Source of the DNA: Corynebacterium deserti GIMN1.010
GTDB taxonomy: Bacteria > Actinomycetota > Actinomycetes > Mycobacteriales > Mycobacteriaceae
NCBI RefSeq assembly: GCF_001277995.1
Contig: NZ_CP009220.1
Span: 2,232,001-2,296,000, forward strand
Direction of reading: 5' to 3'
Length of the DNA: 64,000 nt
Shown here: in pieces, positions 30,484-39,669 of the stretch
Position numbering within the stretch: the stretch's first letter is position 1
Layout: the number at the start of each line of letters is the position of its first letter
Position numbers and translations under genes: made by a program
The notes under the pieces: generated by a model
The model's input: only the letters and a program-made list of their open reading frames with translations
The model's database searches: none
Told to the model about the DNA's origin: nothing

Positions 30484-32022
30484 ATGACGCACCAAGTAGC
30501 ACTTTCCTTTGAAGACGGTATTACCCGATTCATCGACTGCGAAGAAGACCAAACCGTCGCAGATGCCGCCTACCAGGCACGCATCAACATTCCATTCGAC
30601 TGCCGCGACGGCGCTTGCGGAACCTGCAAAGCATTCTGCGAATCCGGCGACTTTGAGGAAGGCGAGTACATCGACGACGCACTGTCCGAAGACGAAGCCG
30701 CAGAAGGCTACTGCCTTCCCTGCCAGATGACGCCAAATTCTGACCTCATCCTGCAGATTGCCACCACCTCGGTGTTGGCAAAGACCGGTGCATCCACCTT
30801 CAATGGCGAGCTCAAAGAAATCAACCACTTCTCTGACTCCACCATCGGCATTGAGATCGAGCTGGAAAACCGCAAGGACCTCGCGTTCCTTCCTGGCCAG
30901 TACATGAACATTCAGGTTCCTGGCACCGACCAGACCCGCTCTTATTCCTTCTCCTCTGCCCAGGTAGCTGACCGCGTACAGTTCCTGATCAAGGTCACCC
31001 CAGGTGGACTCATGACCACCTACCTCACTGACGAGGCGAAGGTGGGCGACAAGCTCACCCTCACCGGCCCCATGGGATCCTTCTTCCTGCGCGAGCCAGT
31101 TCGCCCCATCCTGCTGCTCGCCGGTGGCACCGGCCTGGCCCCCATCATGGCCATCTTGGAAAAGCTTGCCACCGACGACCTGCTCGATGTTCCTATCCGC
31201 TTGGTCTACGGCGCAAACTTCACCCATGACCTGGTAGAACTTGATCGCCTTGATGCGTTCAAGGAAAAGTTCGACTTTGACTACATCACCGTTCTCTCCG
31301 ACAAGGACACCGAGCACCCACGCAAGGGCTACGTTCCAGCTCATCTAACAGGCGAGTACGAACCAGACGAGGACACCGACGTTTACCTTTGTGGACCTCC
31401 TCCCATGGTGGAAGCAGTGCGTCAGTTCCTGGGTACCTTGGAGAACCCACCACTGGACTTCTACTACGAAAAGTTCACTTCTGCTGCAGCGCCTGCCGCC
31501 GCAAAACCAGAGGTCACCGTGGAAACATCCGAGCCAAAGGAAGACTTCACCCTGGTTGAGGTCTCCACCCCAGGTATGTCGTCTGGCGAGGTGCACTCCT
31601 CCACCACCCAGCTGCACGCCCGCATGGCGCTGGAACTTGGTGCGCTGGAATTGGCTATCAACAAGCTGGGCGAGCGCGACATTGAGCGTTTTCGCCAGTT
31701 GGCAACCACCGCGAACTCCTTCATCGACGGCGACAAAATCCTCGATGCGGGCAAGTTCACCGAGGCCAACGCTAATTTCCACGAGTTCCTCTTCCGCCGC
31801 GCTAACAACGAAGCACTGCTAGCGGCGTACCAGAACCTCCAGGTCGTTCAAGAAATGAACGCGACTCTTCCGGGCGCCAGTTGGATTGATCCGGCAATTG
31901 CCACCGAGCACTTTGAGCTTGTCGACGCCGTCTCCAAGGGAGACCTTGACACTGCCCGCACCCTGATCCGCGAGCATGCAGAACACGGCATCGACACGAT
32001 CACTAAGGCGTTGGCAGAATGA
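30484..32022 (+). CDS. benC: benzoate dioxygenase reductase with C-terminal FCD-like domain
   Basis: Electron-transfer component passing electrons from NADH to BenAB. Plant-type [2Fe-2S] domain with Cys40, Cys45, Cys48 and Cys80; FAD/NAD domain ~105-330 with RSYSFSSA (152-159), GGTGLAP (214-220) and CGPPPM (303-308). Typical BenC ends near 340. Here a low-complexity linker (332-372) leads to ~135 extra residues resembling the FCD effector domain of GntR regulators: NANFHEFLFRRANNEALL with His433, TEHFELVDAVSKGDLDTA with His476, REHAEHG with His498. There is no DNA-binding domain. AGGAGG precedes the ATG; the 3' end overlaps benD by 4 bp. Confidence 0.93.
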   Translation: MTHQVALSFEDGITRFIDCEEDQTVADAAYQARINIPFDCRDGACGTCKAFCESGDFEEGEYIDDALSEDEAAEGYCLPCQMTPNSDLILQIATTSVLAKTGASTFNGELKEINHFSDSTIGIEIELENRKDLAFLPGQYMNIQVPGTDQTRSYSFSSAQVADRVQFLIKVTPGGLMTTYLTDEAKVGDKLTLTGPMGSFFLREPVRPILLLAGGTGLAPIMAILEKLATDDLLDVPIRLVYGANFTHDLVELDRLDAFKEKFDFDYITVLSDKDTEHPRKGYVPAHLTGEYEPDEDTDVYLCGPPPMVEAVRQFLGTLENPPLDFYYEKFTSAAAPAAAKPEVTVETSEPKEDFTLVEVSTPGMSSGEVHSSTTQLHARMALELGALELAINKLGERDIERFRQLATTANSFIDGDKILDAGKFTEANANFHEFLFRRANNEALLAAYQNLQVVQEMNATLPGASWIDPAIATEHFELVDAVSKGDLDTARTLIREHAEHGIDTITKALAE

Positions 32023-32873
32023 GCGCGCCAGCTAGTACCCCCGTTGGAGCTCCCGTGGGAAAGGGAATTCAAGGAAAGCCCACCCACTACACCCCTGAGC
32101 GTTTCTACGGACAAGGTGTTGTTGTCACCGGCGCTGCCCAAGGCATCGGCATGGCAGTCGCCCACCGCATCGCCTATGAAGACGGAAACCTCATCCTCGT
32201 CGACCGCTCTCCCCTGGTCCACGAGGTAGCGGAAGAACTCCGACAGGCTGGTGCAGGCACAGTTGATTCCTTCACTGCTGATCTGGAGACATTCGAAGGC
32301 GCAACGGCGTCCCTGGAGTTCGCAGCAAAAAAGCTCAAGCATCTAGATGTGGTGATCAACAATGTCGGTGGCACCATCTGGGCAAAGCCTTACCAGGAGT
32401 ACACCGAAGAAGAGATCACCAAGGAGATCAATCGCAGTCTGTTTCCCACCTTGTGGATGTGTCGCGCAGCGTTGCCGATTCTCATCCGCAACGGCGGTGG
32501 AACGATTGTCAATGTCTCTTCCATTGCAACTGGTGGCGTAAACCGAGTGCCTTATGCTGCGGCGAAAGGTGGCGTCAACGCCATTGTGTCGGCGCTTGCG
32601 CATGAGGCGGCCCCCCACAAGGTCCGCGTTGTGGCGACTGCTCCCGGTGGCACTCTCGCACCGGAACGCGCCGTCAAGCGTGGCCCGGGGCCTGCTGGTG
32701 AGCGGGAAGAAAAGTGGTATCAGCAGATTGTGGATCAAACTATTGATTCCAGTTTGATGAAGCGCTACGGCACCCTGGAAGAGCAGGCAGCACCTATTTG
32801 CTTCCTGGCTTCTGAAGAGGCGTCCTACATTACGGGCTCCGTGCTTCCTGTGGGAGGCGGAGACCAGGGTTAA
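32019..32873 (+). CDS. benD: cis-1,2-dihydroxycyclohexadiene carboxylate dehydrogenase
   Basis: Short-chain dehydrogenase that oxidises and decarboxylates the benzoate cis-diol to catechol. NAD-binding TGAAQGIG at 37-44, NNVGG, catalytic Ser in VSSIA and the Tyr/Lys pair in VPYAAAKGG. The 284-residue protein has a ~30-residue N-terminal extension before the Rossmann strand. ATG overlaps the benC stop (ATGA), so translation is coupled. A strong terminator follows 42 bp after the stop. Confidence 0.95.
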   Translation: MSAPASTPVGAPVGKGIQGKPTHYTPERFYGQGVVVTGAAQGIGMAVAHRIAYEDGNLILVDRSPLVHEVAEELRQAGAGTVDSFTADLETFEGATASLEFAAKKLKHLDVVINNVGGTIWAKPYQEYTEEEITKEINRSLFPTLWMCRAALPILIRNGGGTIVNVSSIATGGVNRVPYAAAKGGVNAIVSALAHEAAPHKVRVVATAPGGTLAPERAVKRGPGPAGEREEKWYQQIVDQTIDSSLMKRYGTLEEQAAPICFLASEEASYITGSVLPVGGGDQG

Positions 32874-32915
32874 TAGCCAGGGCTAGCTACCAGGGCTAGT
32901 TTAGGGTGATTCTGA

Positions 32916-32955
32916 GGGATTCTTACCTGTTTTTGCAGGTAAAAATCCCTTTTTT
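32916..32955 (+). terminator. terminator between benD and benR
   Basis: GGGATTCTTACCTG (32916-32929) pairs with CAGGTAAAAATCCC (32936-32949, one internal mismatch), followed by six T residues. The benR ATG is only 17 bases after the T-run, leaving no space for a normal promoter downstream of it. Just upstream, CCAGGGCTAG occurs twice (near 32877 and 32891). Confidence 0.9.
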
Positions 32956-32971
32956 CAACTAAAATTTCCCC

Positions 32972-35659
32972 ATGGTTCCATCTGTTCCCTTCACCCCATC
33001 CCCGTCACAGACCTTCCTCCCCCGGGCATCAATCATCCTGCAGGAAGTCAGCACGCAGATTAAACGGCTACCACCGGGTGAAGGAAAACTCTTCCACATC
33101 AGTGGCCAACCCGGCGCGGGTAAGACAGAGTTCGCCTTTCAACTGACAGAGGAACTCCAGGGCTGGACCATCGTCCGTGTCACCGCCCTGTCGTGGCTGA
33201 AGGACAGCCCCAAAAATCTGCTCAGCCACATCGCCCACAAACTCGGCGCGCACTCAGCCAACTCCATCCGCGGCGTCATTGACCGCGTCGATGCGGCAAC
33301 GGTCATTATTGTTGACGACATCCATTGGGCCGACCAAGAATCCATGCAAAAACTAATCGAGTTTTCCATGCGCATGGTCTCTGGCCGTTTCGCCCTCATC
33401 ATGATCGGTTTAGATGAAGAAGAATTCGCCTTCCCCGATCATTCCATTGCGCTCCCCACTATCGCCGATGCCACGTATGTGCTCCCGCCGATGAGTATCG
33501 AAGAGATCCGTCAATTAGCCCTCACCCAGGTCCGCGGCCGCATCAGCGCCATGACCGCCACAGACATCCAGCGCATCACCGGTGGTGTCTACTCCCGCGT
33601 CAAAGAAGTCCTCTCCGCGGAAGCCCCTGAGCACTGGAAAATGCCGGACCCAAACATCCCCATCCCACCCAGCTGGTGGGCCAACCTCCGCCGCCGCATC
33701 AACGGTCAAGATTTCGGCTCCGTCCTCCTCGCCGTCGCGGTCCTCCCCCACGGCGGCCCCATTGACCTGGTCAAACACCTCGGCAACGACCCCGAAGGAC
33801 TGCTTTGCGACGCGGCCGTCCGCGCCGGCCTCCTCCGCGTCCTGCCGTCTGACGGCGCCCCGCAACTCGACCTTGTTCTCCCCATGGATCGCGCTGTCCT
33901 CCAATCCCGAACACCCATGAGCACGCTTGCTGAACTCCACCACAAGGCTGCCCAATATTGGGATAAGTGGAACCGCGTGGACCAGTCTCTCCAGCACCGA
34001 GCTTTCGCCGCCCAATCTCCTGAAGATCACGCGATCAAGGCTCTTGCCCAACGAGGCTATGATCTGGGCAAGTCCGGCCACTGGATGGAATCGGCGCACG
34101 CCCTCTCCTTGGCTGCCAACCGAACTACCCACATTGAAGATGCCACCAAATATCACCTGGAATCCATTGACTCCCTCATCGCTGCCGCTGACCTAGCCCA
34201 AGCCCGAGCCAAAGCCGCCACGCTCGACCTCGGCGAGCACGGCGTCCAGCAAGATTCCATGCTTGGTTACCTTGCTATCCACGAAGGCCGCCGCTCCGAA
34301 GCCCGCAATCTCCTTGACCGCGCAGCCGACAGCCTCTTGGAACAACACCCCATTGACCCTATGCTGGGGCCACGTGTAGCCCAGCGAAAAGTGTTGCTCA
34401 ACCTTGTCGACTGGCGCCCAGATGAACTCCTCCAGTGGGCAGGCCACGCCGTGGAATGGACCGATGAAGACGCCGGCGAAAAAATCGAAGCCCAAGCGAT
34501 CTCTCTGATTGGCCAATCGATCATCGACGGCAAACTCCCCGAAGACAAACCCATCCCCGGTGAAACCACCCTCCACGCTCAACGCCGACACATGGCTATG
34601 GGGTGGTTGTCCATGGTTCATGACGATCCCGTCACCGCCCGCCAAAAACTCGAACGCCGCACCTCCATCAACGGTTCAGAACGCATCAGTTTGTGGCAGG
34701 ACGGCTGGCTCGCCCGCTCCCTTCTACTTCTTGGCGAGTGGGACTCCGCCGCCCGCACAGTAGAAATCGGCCTTGCCCGAGCGGAACAATTCGGAATCCG
34801 ATTCTTGGAACCCCTCCTGCTGTGGACCGGAGCGCAGCTGGCATCTGCACGCGGCAATGAGGATCTCGCGCGCAATTACATGCGCAGGCTGTCCACCGAC
34901 CAGGACTCTTTCATCGTCCAATCCATGCCTTCTGCGATGTGTCGCATGTGGGTGTACAGCCAACGCAACGAGATCGCCGGTGCGATTGTGGCTGGTCAAA
35001 CGCTAGAAAAGCTCGGCAGTCAACCGTATGTCAACGCGCCAGGTTTCTGGCCGTGGCAAGACATCCACGCCACCCATCTCATCCGCAATGGCGAGATCGA
35101 GCGTGCCGAACAGCTCGTGGCGGAAACAATCGAGGATCTCCAGCATTCGGACATCATGTCCGCCCGGGCAAAGATTGCGGTGCCGGAGGCGATGCTCATG
35201 ATCCACCACGGTGACGTCAAACAAGGCTTCGCGCGTTTCGACGACGCCCTCGACATGCTCGACCCCCTCACCCTCCCCTACTATCGCGCACGCATTTGCT
35301 TCGAATACGGGCAAGCTTTACGACGCCAGGGTCAACGCCGGCGCGCCGACGAACAGTTCGCCCGCGCCTCCGCCGTCTTCCAAGACATGGGTGCCTACGC
35401 TATGGTCACCCGCGCCAACCGCGAGCGCCGCGTCGGAGGACTTGGCCAGCGCTCAGAAATGGCCGGAGGGCTCACTCCACAGGAGTATGAAATCGCTCAA
35501 TTGGTAGCCACCGGACACTCCAATAGAGAGGTCGCAAACGAGCTATTCCTCTCCCCCAAGACGGTGGAATATCACCTCACCCGGGTGTACAAAAAGCTCG
35601 GCATCCGCAATCGTATCGAGCTATCAGACGCTCTAGCCAAGTACTCGCACAGCTCGTAG
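32972..35659 (+). CDS. benR: large ATP-binding LuxR-type (LAL) regulator BenR
   Basis: The 895-residue protein has an AAA/STAND-type ATPase with intact Walker A GQPGAGKT (45-52) and Walker B VIIVDDIHWAD (111-121), a long helical TPR-like middle and a C-terminal LuxR helix-turn-helix (GLTPQEYEIAQLVATGHSN...KTVEYHLTRVYKKLG). It is a paralogue of PcaO: the C-terminal ~70 residues and blocks such as FWPWEDM/FWPWQDI match, but BenR is 200 residues longer and keeps the canonical nucleotide site. It lies directly after the benD terminator and 159 bp before benK. Likely controls ben and perhaps cat genes. Confidence 0.92.
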   Translation: MVPSVPFTPSPSQTFLPRASIILQEVSTQIKRLPPGEGKLFHISGQPGAGKTEFAFQLTEELQGWTIVRVTALSWLKDSPKNLLSHIAHKLGAHSANSIRGVIDRVDAATVIIVDDIHWADQESMQKLIEFSMRMVSGRFALIMIGLDEEEFAFPDHSIALPTIADATYVLPPMSIEEIRQLALTQVRGRISAMTATDIQRITGGVYSRVKEVLSAEAPEHWKMPDPNIPIPPSWWANLRRRINGQDFGSVLLAVAVLPHGGPIDLVKHLGNDPEGLLCDAAVRAGLLRVLPSDGAPQLDLVLPMDRAVLQSRTPMSTLAELHHKAAQYWDKWNRVDQSLQHRAFAAQSPEDHAIKALAQRGYDLGKSGHWMESAHALSLAANRTTHIEDATKYHLESIDSLIAAADLAQARAKAATLDLGEHGVQQDSMLGYLAIHEGRRSEARNLLDRAADSLLEQHPIDPMLGPRVAQRKVLLNLVDWRPDELLQWAGHAVEWTDEDAGEKIEAQAISLIGQSIIDGKLPEDKPIPGETTLHAQRRHMAMGWLSMVHDDPVTARQKLERRTSINGSERISLWQDGWLARSLLLLGEWDSAARTVEIGLARAEQFGIRFLEPLLLWTGAQLASARGNEDLARNYMRRLSTDQDSFIVQSMPSAMCRMWVYSQRNEIAGAIVAGQTLEKLGSQPYVNAPGFWPWQDIHATHLIRNGEIERAEQLVAETIEDLQHSDIMSARAKIAVPEAMLMIHHGDVKQGFARFDDALDMLDPLTLPYYRARICFEYGQALRRQGQRRRADEQFARASAVFQDMGAYAMVTRANRERRVGGLGQRSEMAGGLTPQEYEIAQLVATGHSNREVANELFLSPKTVEYHLTRVYKKLGIRNRIELSDALAKYSHSS

Positions 35660-35686
35660 CAGCAGATATATATCCGGACAAGTACC

Positions 35687-35790
35687 CCCTAGAACTCTTT
35701 AGGGCATTCCCTAGTTTCAGGTTCTTTGGCCACAGGATTGAATGTGAATCACATCACCGGCAGGTGAATGAAGGTAATTAATTCACATTC
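35687..35790. promoter_or_regulatory. benK upstream control region with two motif sets
   Basis: CCCTAG occurs at 35687-35692 and 35709-35714 with an inverted TTTAGGG at 35698-35704. Further down, GAATGTGAAT (35740-35749) and ATTCACATTC (35781-35790) form a perfect 10-bp inverted repeat 41 bp apart centre to centre, about four helical turns, and TGTGAATCACA overlaps the first arm. These are candidate sites for BenR and for a CRP/GlxR-like protein. Confidence 0.5.
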
Positions 35791-35818
35791 CTGATTCCAG
35801 GGACACAAGGAGAATTCT

Positions 35819-37159
35819 GTGGCTACCAAAACTATCGACGGTTGGCAGAGCGCCAAGCACCGCACCACCGTCTACATGATCCTCGCAATCGTCGGCATTT
35901 CCATCCTCTTCGACGGCTACGATCTCGTCGTCTACGGCGCTGTCCTATCAACGCTTCTCGAAGATCCTAACCATATCGGTCAGCTCAGCCCCGCCATCGC
36001 CGGCACCCTGGGTTCCTACGCCATGATCGGCGTGATGATCGGCGCACTCTCCGCCGGCGCAGTCGGTGACCGTCTTGGCCGCCGCAAGGTGATGCTCACC
36101 GCGATTGCATGGTTCTCCATCGGCATGGCACTGACCGCCATGGCATCGTCCATCGCGATGTTCGGTTTCCTCCGCTTCCTCACCGGCCTGGGCGTCGGCA
36201 TGATCGTCGCCACCGGCGGCGCTATCATTGCCGAATTTGCACCTGCTAATCGACGCAACCTTTTCAACGCCATCGTCTACTCGGGTGTCCCCGCCGGCGG
36301 TGTTATGGCTTCCATCTTTGCCCTCCTCTTCGAAGACATCATCGGCTGGCGCGGACTCTTCCTCATCGGCGCTTCCCCACTGGTGTTCCTCCTTCCACTG
36401 GCATGGTTCTTCCTCCCCGAATCCCCACGTTGGCTCACCTCCCGCGGCCGCGTTGCGGACGCTAAGGCCCTGTGTGCACGTTTCGACCTGCCTACGGAGG
36501 AGTTTGTCGTCGAAAAGCAGCAAGCAACCAAGGGTACCGGCTTCGCTGGAATTTTCTCCTCCAAGTACCTCCTGGGCACCATCCTCATCGGCGCAATGAG
36601 CTTCATCGGCCTGCTGTCCACCTACGGACTGAACACCTGGTTGCCAAAGATCATGGAATCCAACGGCGCAACCTCCCACGATTCCCTGTACTCCCTGCTG
36701 TTCCTCAACGGCGGTGCTGTCCTCGGTGGTCTGATCGCTTCCTGGTTCGCGGACCGAATCGGCGCCAAGACTGTCATCACCTCCACCTTCGCGCTCGCCG
36801 CACTGTGCCTCGGGGTTTTGCCAAACATCTCCTCCTGGCCACTGATGTACACCGCAATCGCGCTCGCTGGCGTCGGCGTCCTGGGAACCCAGGTTCTCAC
36901 CTACGGCTTGACCTCCAACTTCTTCGGAACTGAATGCCGCGCAGCCGGTGTCGCGTGGTGTGCAGGCTTCGGACGCCTCGGCGGAATCGTCGGCCCTGCC
37001 ATCGGTGGCCTCATCATCGGCGCAGGCTTCGGCCCAAGCTCCGCATTCCTCATCTTCGCCGCAGCCGGTGCCATCGGCGCAGTCTGCACCGCGATGATTC
37101 CTCGCTCTCCTGCCGAGGTGGAAATCAAGCAGACCGCGGAGCCTCTTGCTCGTGTCTAA
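35819..37159 (+). CDS. benK: benzoate:H+ symporter (MFS, AAHS family)
   Basis: Twelve-helix importer for benzoate. Family marks: FDGYDLVVYGAV in helix 1 and GDRLGRRKVML between helices 2 and 3, and a duplicated half with ADRIGAKTVI. The start is GTG at 35819 with AAGGAG 6 bases upstream. Length 446 aa. It is 35-40% like the VanK-type protein at 11.3 kb by eye in the conserved blocks. Followed by a terminator before benE. Confidence 0.93.
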   Translation: MATKTIDGWQSAKHRTTVYMILAIVGISILFDGYDLVVYGAVLSTLLEDPNHIGQLSPAIAGTLGSYAMIGVMIGALSAGAVGDRLGRRKVMLTAIAWFSIGMALTAMASSIAMFGFLRFLTGLGVGMIVATGGAIIAEFAPANRRNLFNAIVYSGVPAGGVMASIFALLFEDIIGWRGLFLIGASPLVFLLPLAWFFLPESPRWLTSRGRVADAKALCARFDLPTEEFVVEKQQATKGTGFAGIFSSKYLLGTILIGAMSFIGLLSTYGLNTWLPKIMESNGATSHDSLYSLLFLNGGAVLGGLIASWFADRIGAKTVITSTFALAALCLGVLPNISSWPLMYTAIALAGVGVLGTQVLTYGLTSNFFGTECRAAGVAWCAGFGRLGGIVGPAIGGLIIGAGFGPSSAFLIFAAAGAIGAVCTAMIPRSPAEVEIKQTAEPLARV

Positions 37160-37196
37160 CGCCTAAGCAGTTTTGTATATCTCCTGCTTAAGAATT

Positions 37197-37220
37197 CGGG
37201 AAGTCTCGGCTTCCCGTTTT
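37197..37220 (+). terminator. terminator between benK and benE
   Basis: CGGGAAG-TCTCGG-CTTCCCG followed by TTTT. A second, upstream inverted repeat (TAAGCAG near 37164 with CTGCTTA near 37184) may add to the structure. benE therefore may have its own promoter in the 60 bp that remain, or depend on read-through. Confidence 0.8.
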
Positions 37221-37281
37221 CGGCGTTTACCTTCTTGTTTACCTCCGTGCTTACCTTCCAGTTCTGAAAGGACCAGTATCA

Positions 37282-38508
37282 ATGTCTAACTCCGTCTTGC
37301 TGGCGATCGAACGTCCAGAATTGCCTCGCCCCAGTCTCGGTGAGATCAAGCGAGATCTCGGTCCCCAAGAAATCGGCAATGGCCTTGTCGCGCTCATCTT
37401 TTCCGCATCCGGCCCAATTGCAGTCATCCTCGCGGCCGCTGCCGCAGGAAATTTAAGCCCTGACCAAACATCATCGTGGATCTTCGGTGCGTTCCTCGGA
37501 AATGGACTCCTGACCTTGTGGTTGTCCTACATGTACCGCAGCCCCCAGGCGTACTTCTGGACGATTCCCGGCACCGTCATCGTCGGAGATTCACTGTCAC
37601 ACTTAAGCTTTGCTGAAGTAATCGGCGCCTACCTAGCCACCGGGCTCGTGGTATTTCTTCTCGGTTGGACAGGATTAATCGGACGCATAATGGCAGTGCT
37701 TCCACCAACAATCGTGATGGCCATGGTCACAGGAATTTTCCTACGATTCGGGCTTGACCTAGTTAATGCCAGCATTTCCGATCCATGGATTGCGCTTCCC
37801 ATGATCATCGTGTTCGTGGCACTGAGTATGAATCCTAAAATCGCAGCACTGGCATCGCCCGTTGCTGTCGCAGCCGTCGTTGGCACCATCGTTGCGATCG
37901 CCTCCGGCAAGCTAACACCTGGAATCTTGGACAATGGAATGATCGCTCGACCAGTATTTACTACACCCGAGTTCTCCCTCGCAGCGATGATGGAACTCGT
38001 TATTCCCCTGGCCATCACCGTGGTGATCGTCCAAAACGGACAAGGCGTAGCCGTTCTCACCGCCGCAGGCCACAAACCTGGGGTAAATCTCGCAGCTGCC
38101 GCCTCCGGATTATGGTCCGTACCGATGGCACTCATCGGCAATGTCACCACCTGCCTGACTGGCCCCACCAACGCATTGATTGTCTCCGGTCCACAGAAAA
38201 ACCGACACTACGCTGCAGCGATGGTGACAGCATGTGGCGCCATCGTAGTCGGGTTGTTCTCCCCCGCATTTGTGGGATTCATGTTGGCCATGCCGGTGTC
38301 ATCCATCTCTGCATTAGCGGGTATCGCCATGCTGCCCCCTTTAAAGAATGCATTCCTCGCAGCATTCTCCGGCGCATATTCAACCGGCGCACTGGTGTGC
38401 TTCTTGGTGACGGTTTCTGAGATGAACATCTTGGGCATCACCGCACCGTTTTGGGGAATTGTTTTCGGTTGTCTGATTGCATACCTTTTGGATCAAAAGA
38501 AGAACTAA
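37282..38508 (+). CDS. benE: benzoate transporter, BenE family
   Basis: Membrane protein of 408 residues with about 11-12 hydrophobic segments and BenE-family blocks: GLVALIFSASGPIAVILAAA, FLGNGLLTLWLSYMYRSP, WTIPGTVIVGD and NVTTCLTGPTNALIVSGP. BenE proteins are proton-coupled benzoate carriers unrelated to BenK, so the strain has two benzoate importers side by side. ATG at 37282 after AAAGGA. Confidence 0.94.
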   Translation: MSNSVLLAIERPELPRPSLGEIKRDLGPQEIGNGLVALIFSASGPIAVILAAAAAGNLSPDQTSSWIFGAFLGNGLLTLWLSYMYRSPQAYFWTIPGTVIVGDSLSHLSFAEVIGAYLATGLVVFLLGWTGLIGRIMAVLPPTIVMAMVTGIFLRFGLDLVNASISDPWIALPMIIVFVALSMNPKIAALASPVAVAAVVGTIVAIASGKLTPGILDNGMIARPVFTTPEFSLAAMMELVIPLAITVVIVQNGQGVAVLTAAGHKPGVNLAAAASGLWSVPMALIGNVTTCLTGPTNALIVSGPQKNRHYAAAMVTACGAIVVGLFSPAFVGFMLAMPVSSISALAGIAMLPPLKNAFLAAFSGAYSTGALVCFLVTVSEMNILGITAPFWGIVFGCLIAYLLDQKKN

Positions 38509-38685
38509 CTATTTGCCTCCACAAAGTTTCGGATTCGCCCAGGAAAGCTGTGTGCCTGTTTAAGGCGTCCAGTTCATGGGACGTCCTGGCACCTCAAAAA
38601 CTTTTCTTCGGCGCTTAGACGGCGATGTGGAGAAGCACTTCTTGGGTCCATTATTCACCATCTCTTATTGCTTGATGTGGCAAGC

Positions 38686-38850
38686 CGAAACCGCACCACA
38701 CACAGGCTTATACGAACAAATTTGCGGTGTGAAAATCGACTTTCAAGCCGACTCATCTCCCCTACCGCAACACATGGCACCTCATATAGTGGTAGATGTG
38801 GTGCTACTCATGGATCTATGGGACGCCACGCCCCGCGCCGTGACACGTAA
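38686..38850 (+). repeat. ~165-bp repeat, copy 2
   Basis: Plus-strand copy of the element whose minus-strand copy lies at 9690-9857. Identity by eye is high (roughly 80% with two small gaps), highest in the ends and around CATATAGTGGTAGATGTGG. The pair flanks the aromatic gene block as an inverted repeat. Confidence 0.85.
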
Positions 38851-38934
38851 CCTTGAGGAAACTCCGCACGCCCCCAAAAAACTCCAGCAAACCTAGGCTG
38901 TCGGAAAAATCCCACAAGCCCAAGACATCAACGC

Positions 38935-38979
38935 AAAAAAAATTCGGGTTACTCCTTCATATATAAGGAGTAACCCGAA
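38935..38979 (-). terminator. terminator after clpP2
   Basis: Perfect 15-bp stem TTCGGGTTACTCCTT (38943-38957) / AAGGAGTAACCCGAA (38965-38979), loop CATATAT. On the minus strand it is followed by a run of eight T. It ends the clpP1-clpP2 operon. Confidence 0.95.
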
Positions 38980-39008
38980 CCTGTCTCTACTCGCGAGGCG
39001 AAAAATTC

Positions 39009-39635
39009 CTAGCGGCTGAGCTTGCGGTAGTCGAAGACCTGGTCAACGATGCCGTACTCGACTGCTTCCTCAGCGGTGAGGATCTTGTCGCGGTCAGTGT
39101 CGATGCGGATCTGCTCTGGGGTCTTGCCGGTGTGCTCAGCAAGAGTGGTCTCCATGAGGCGACGCATGCGCTCGATCTCAGCTGCCTGAATCTCCAGGTC
39201 AGAAACCTGACCCTGGGTACCCTGCGTTGCTGGCTGGTGGATCAAGACACGGGAGTTCGGAAGAACAGCGCGCTTTCCTGGTGCACCTGCTGCTAGGAGG
39301 ACAGCTGCGGCAGAAGCAGCCTGGCCGAGGCAAACGGTGGAAACGTCAGGGCGGACATACTGCATGGTGTCGTAGATTGCCATCAACGCGGTGAAGGAAC
39401 CACCTGGGGAGTTGATATAAAGGGTGATGTCGCGGTCAGGGTCCATGCCTTCGAGGACAAGGAGCTGAGCCATGATGTCGTTGGCGGAGGTGTCATCGAC
39501 CTGGGTGCCCAGGAAGATGATGCGCTCTTCGAACAGCTTTGCATAAGGGTTGGTTTCTTTGGTGCCGTATGCGGACTGCTCGATGAAGGAAGGCAGCACG
39601 TAACGCGAGGTTGGCATCTGGAATCCGTTGCTCAT
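39009..39635 (-). CDS. clpP2: ATP-dependent Clp protease proteolytic subunit 2
   Basis: Serine peptidase subunit; Ser108 in GQAASAAAV, His133 in LIHQPATQG and Asp183 in [10 protein letters not shown] form the triad. 208 aa. Actinobacteria have paired ClpP1/ClpP2 rings; the Ala-rich active-site segment and longer N-terminus match the ClpP2 type. It lies 34 bp after clpP1 on the same strand, with AAGGAGA upstream. Confidence 0.95.
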   Translation of the reverse strand: MSNGFQMPTSRYVLPSFIEQSAYGTKETNPYAKLFEERIIFLGTQVDDTSANDIMAQLLVLEGMDPDRDITLYINSPGGSFTALMAIYDTMQYVRPDVSTVCLGQAASAAAVLLAAGAPGKRAVLPNSRVLIHQPATQGTQGQVSDLEIQAAEIERMRRLMETTLAEHTGKTPEQIRIDTDRDKILTAEEAVEYGIVDQVFDYRKLSR

Positions 39636-39669
39636 TATATTTTTCTCTCCTTTTAAAGTTTCCGTGTGC

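Larger units (their letters stand above)
38509..39008. other. gene-poor region between benE and clpP2
   Basis: 500 bases with no convincing gene. It contains the second ~165-bp repeat copy (38686-38850) and the clpP terminator (38935-38979). A 106-codon plus-strand ORF crosses the repeat but has no family or ribosome binding site. Confidence 0.7.

Noticed and set aside
38576..38896. 106-codon plus-strand ORF across the repeat copy
   Set aside because: Tempting because HIVVDVVLL is shared with the other copy, but the frame is not kept over the aligned length and DNA is conserved as well as protein.
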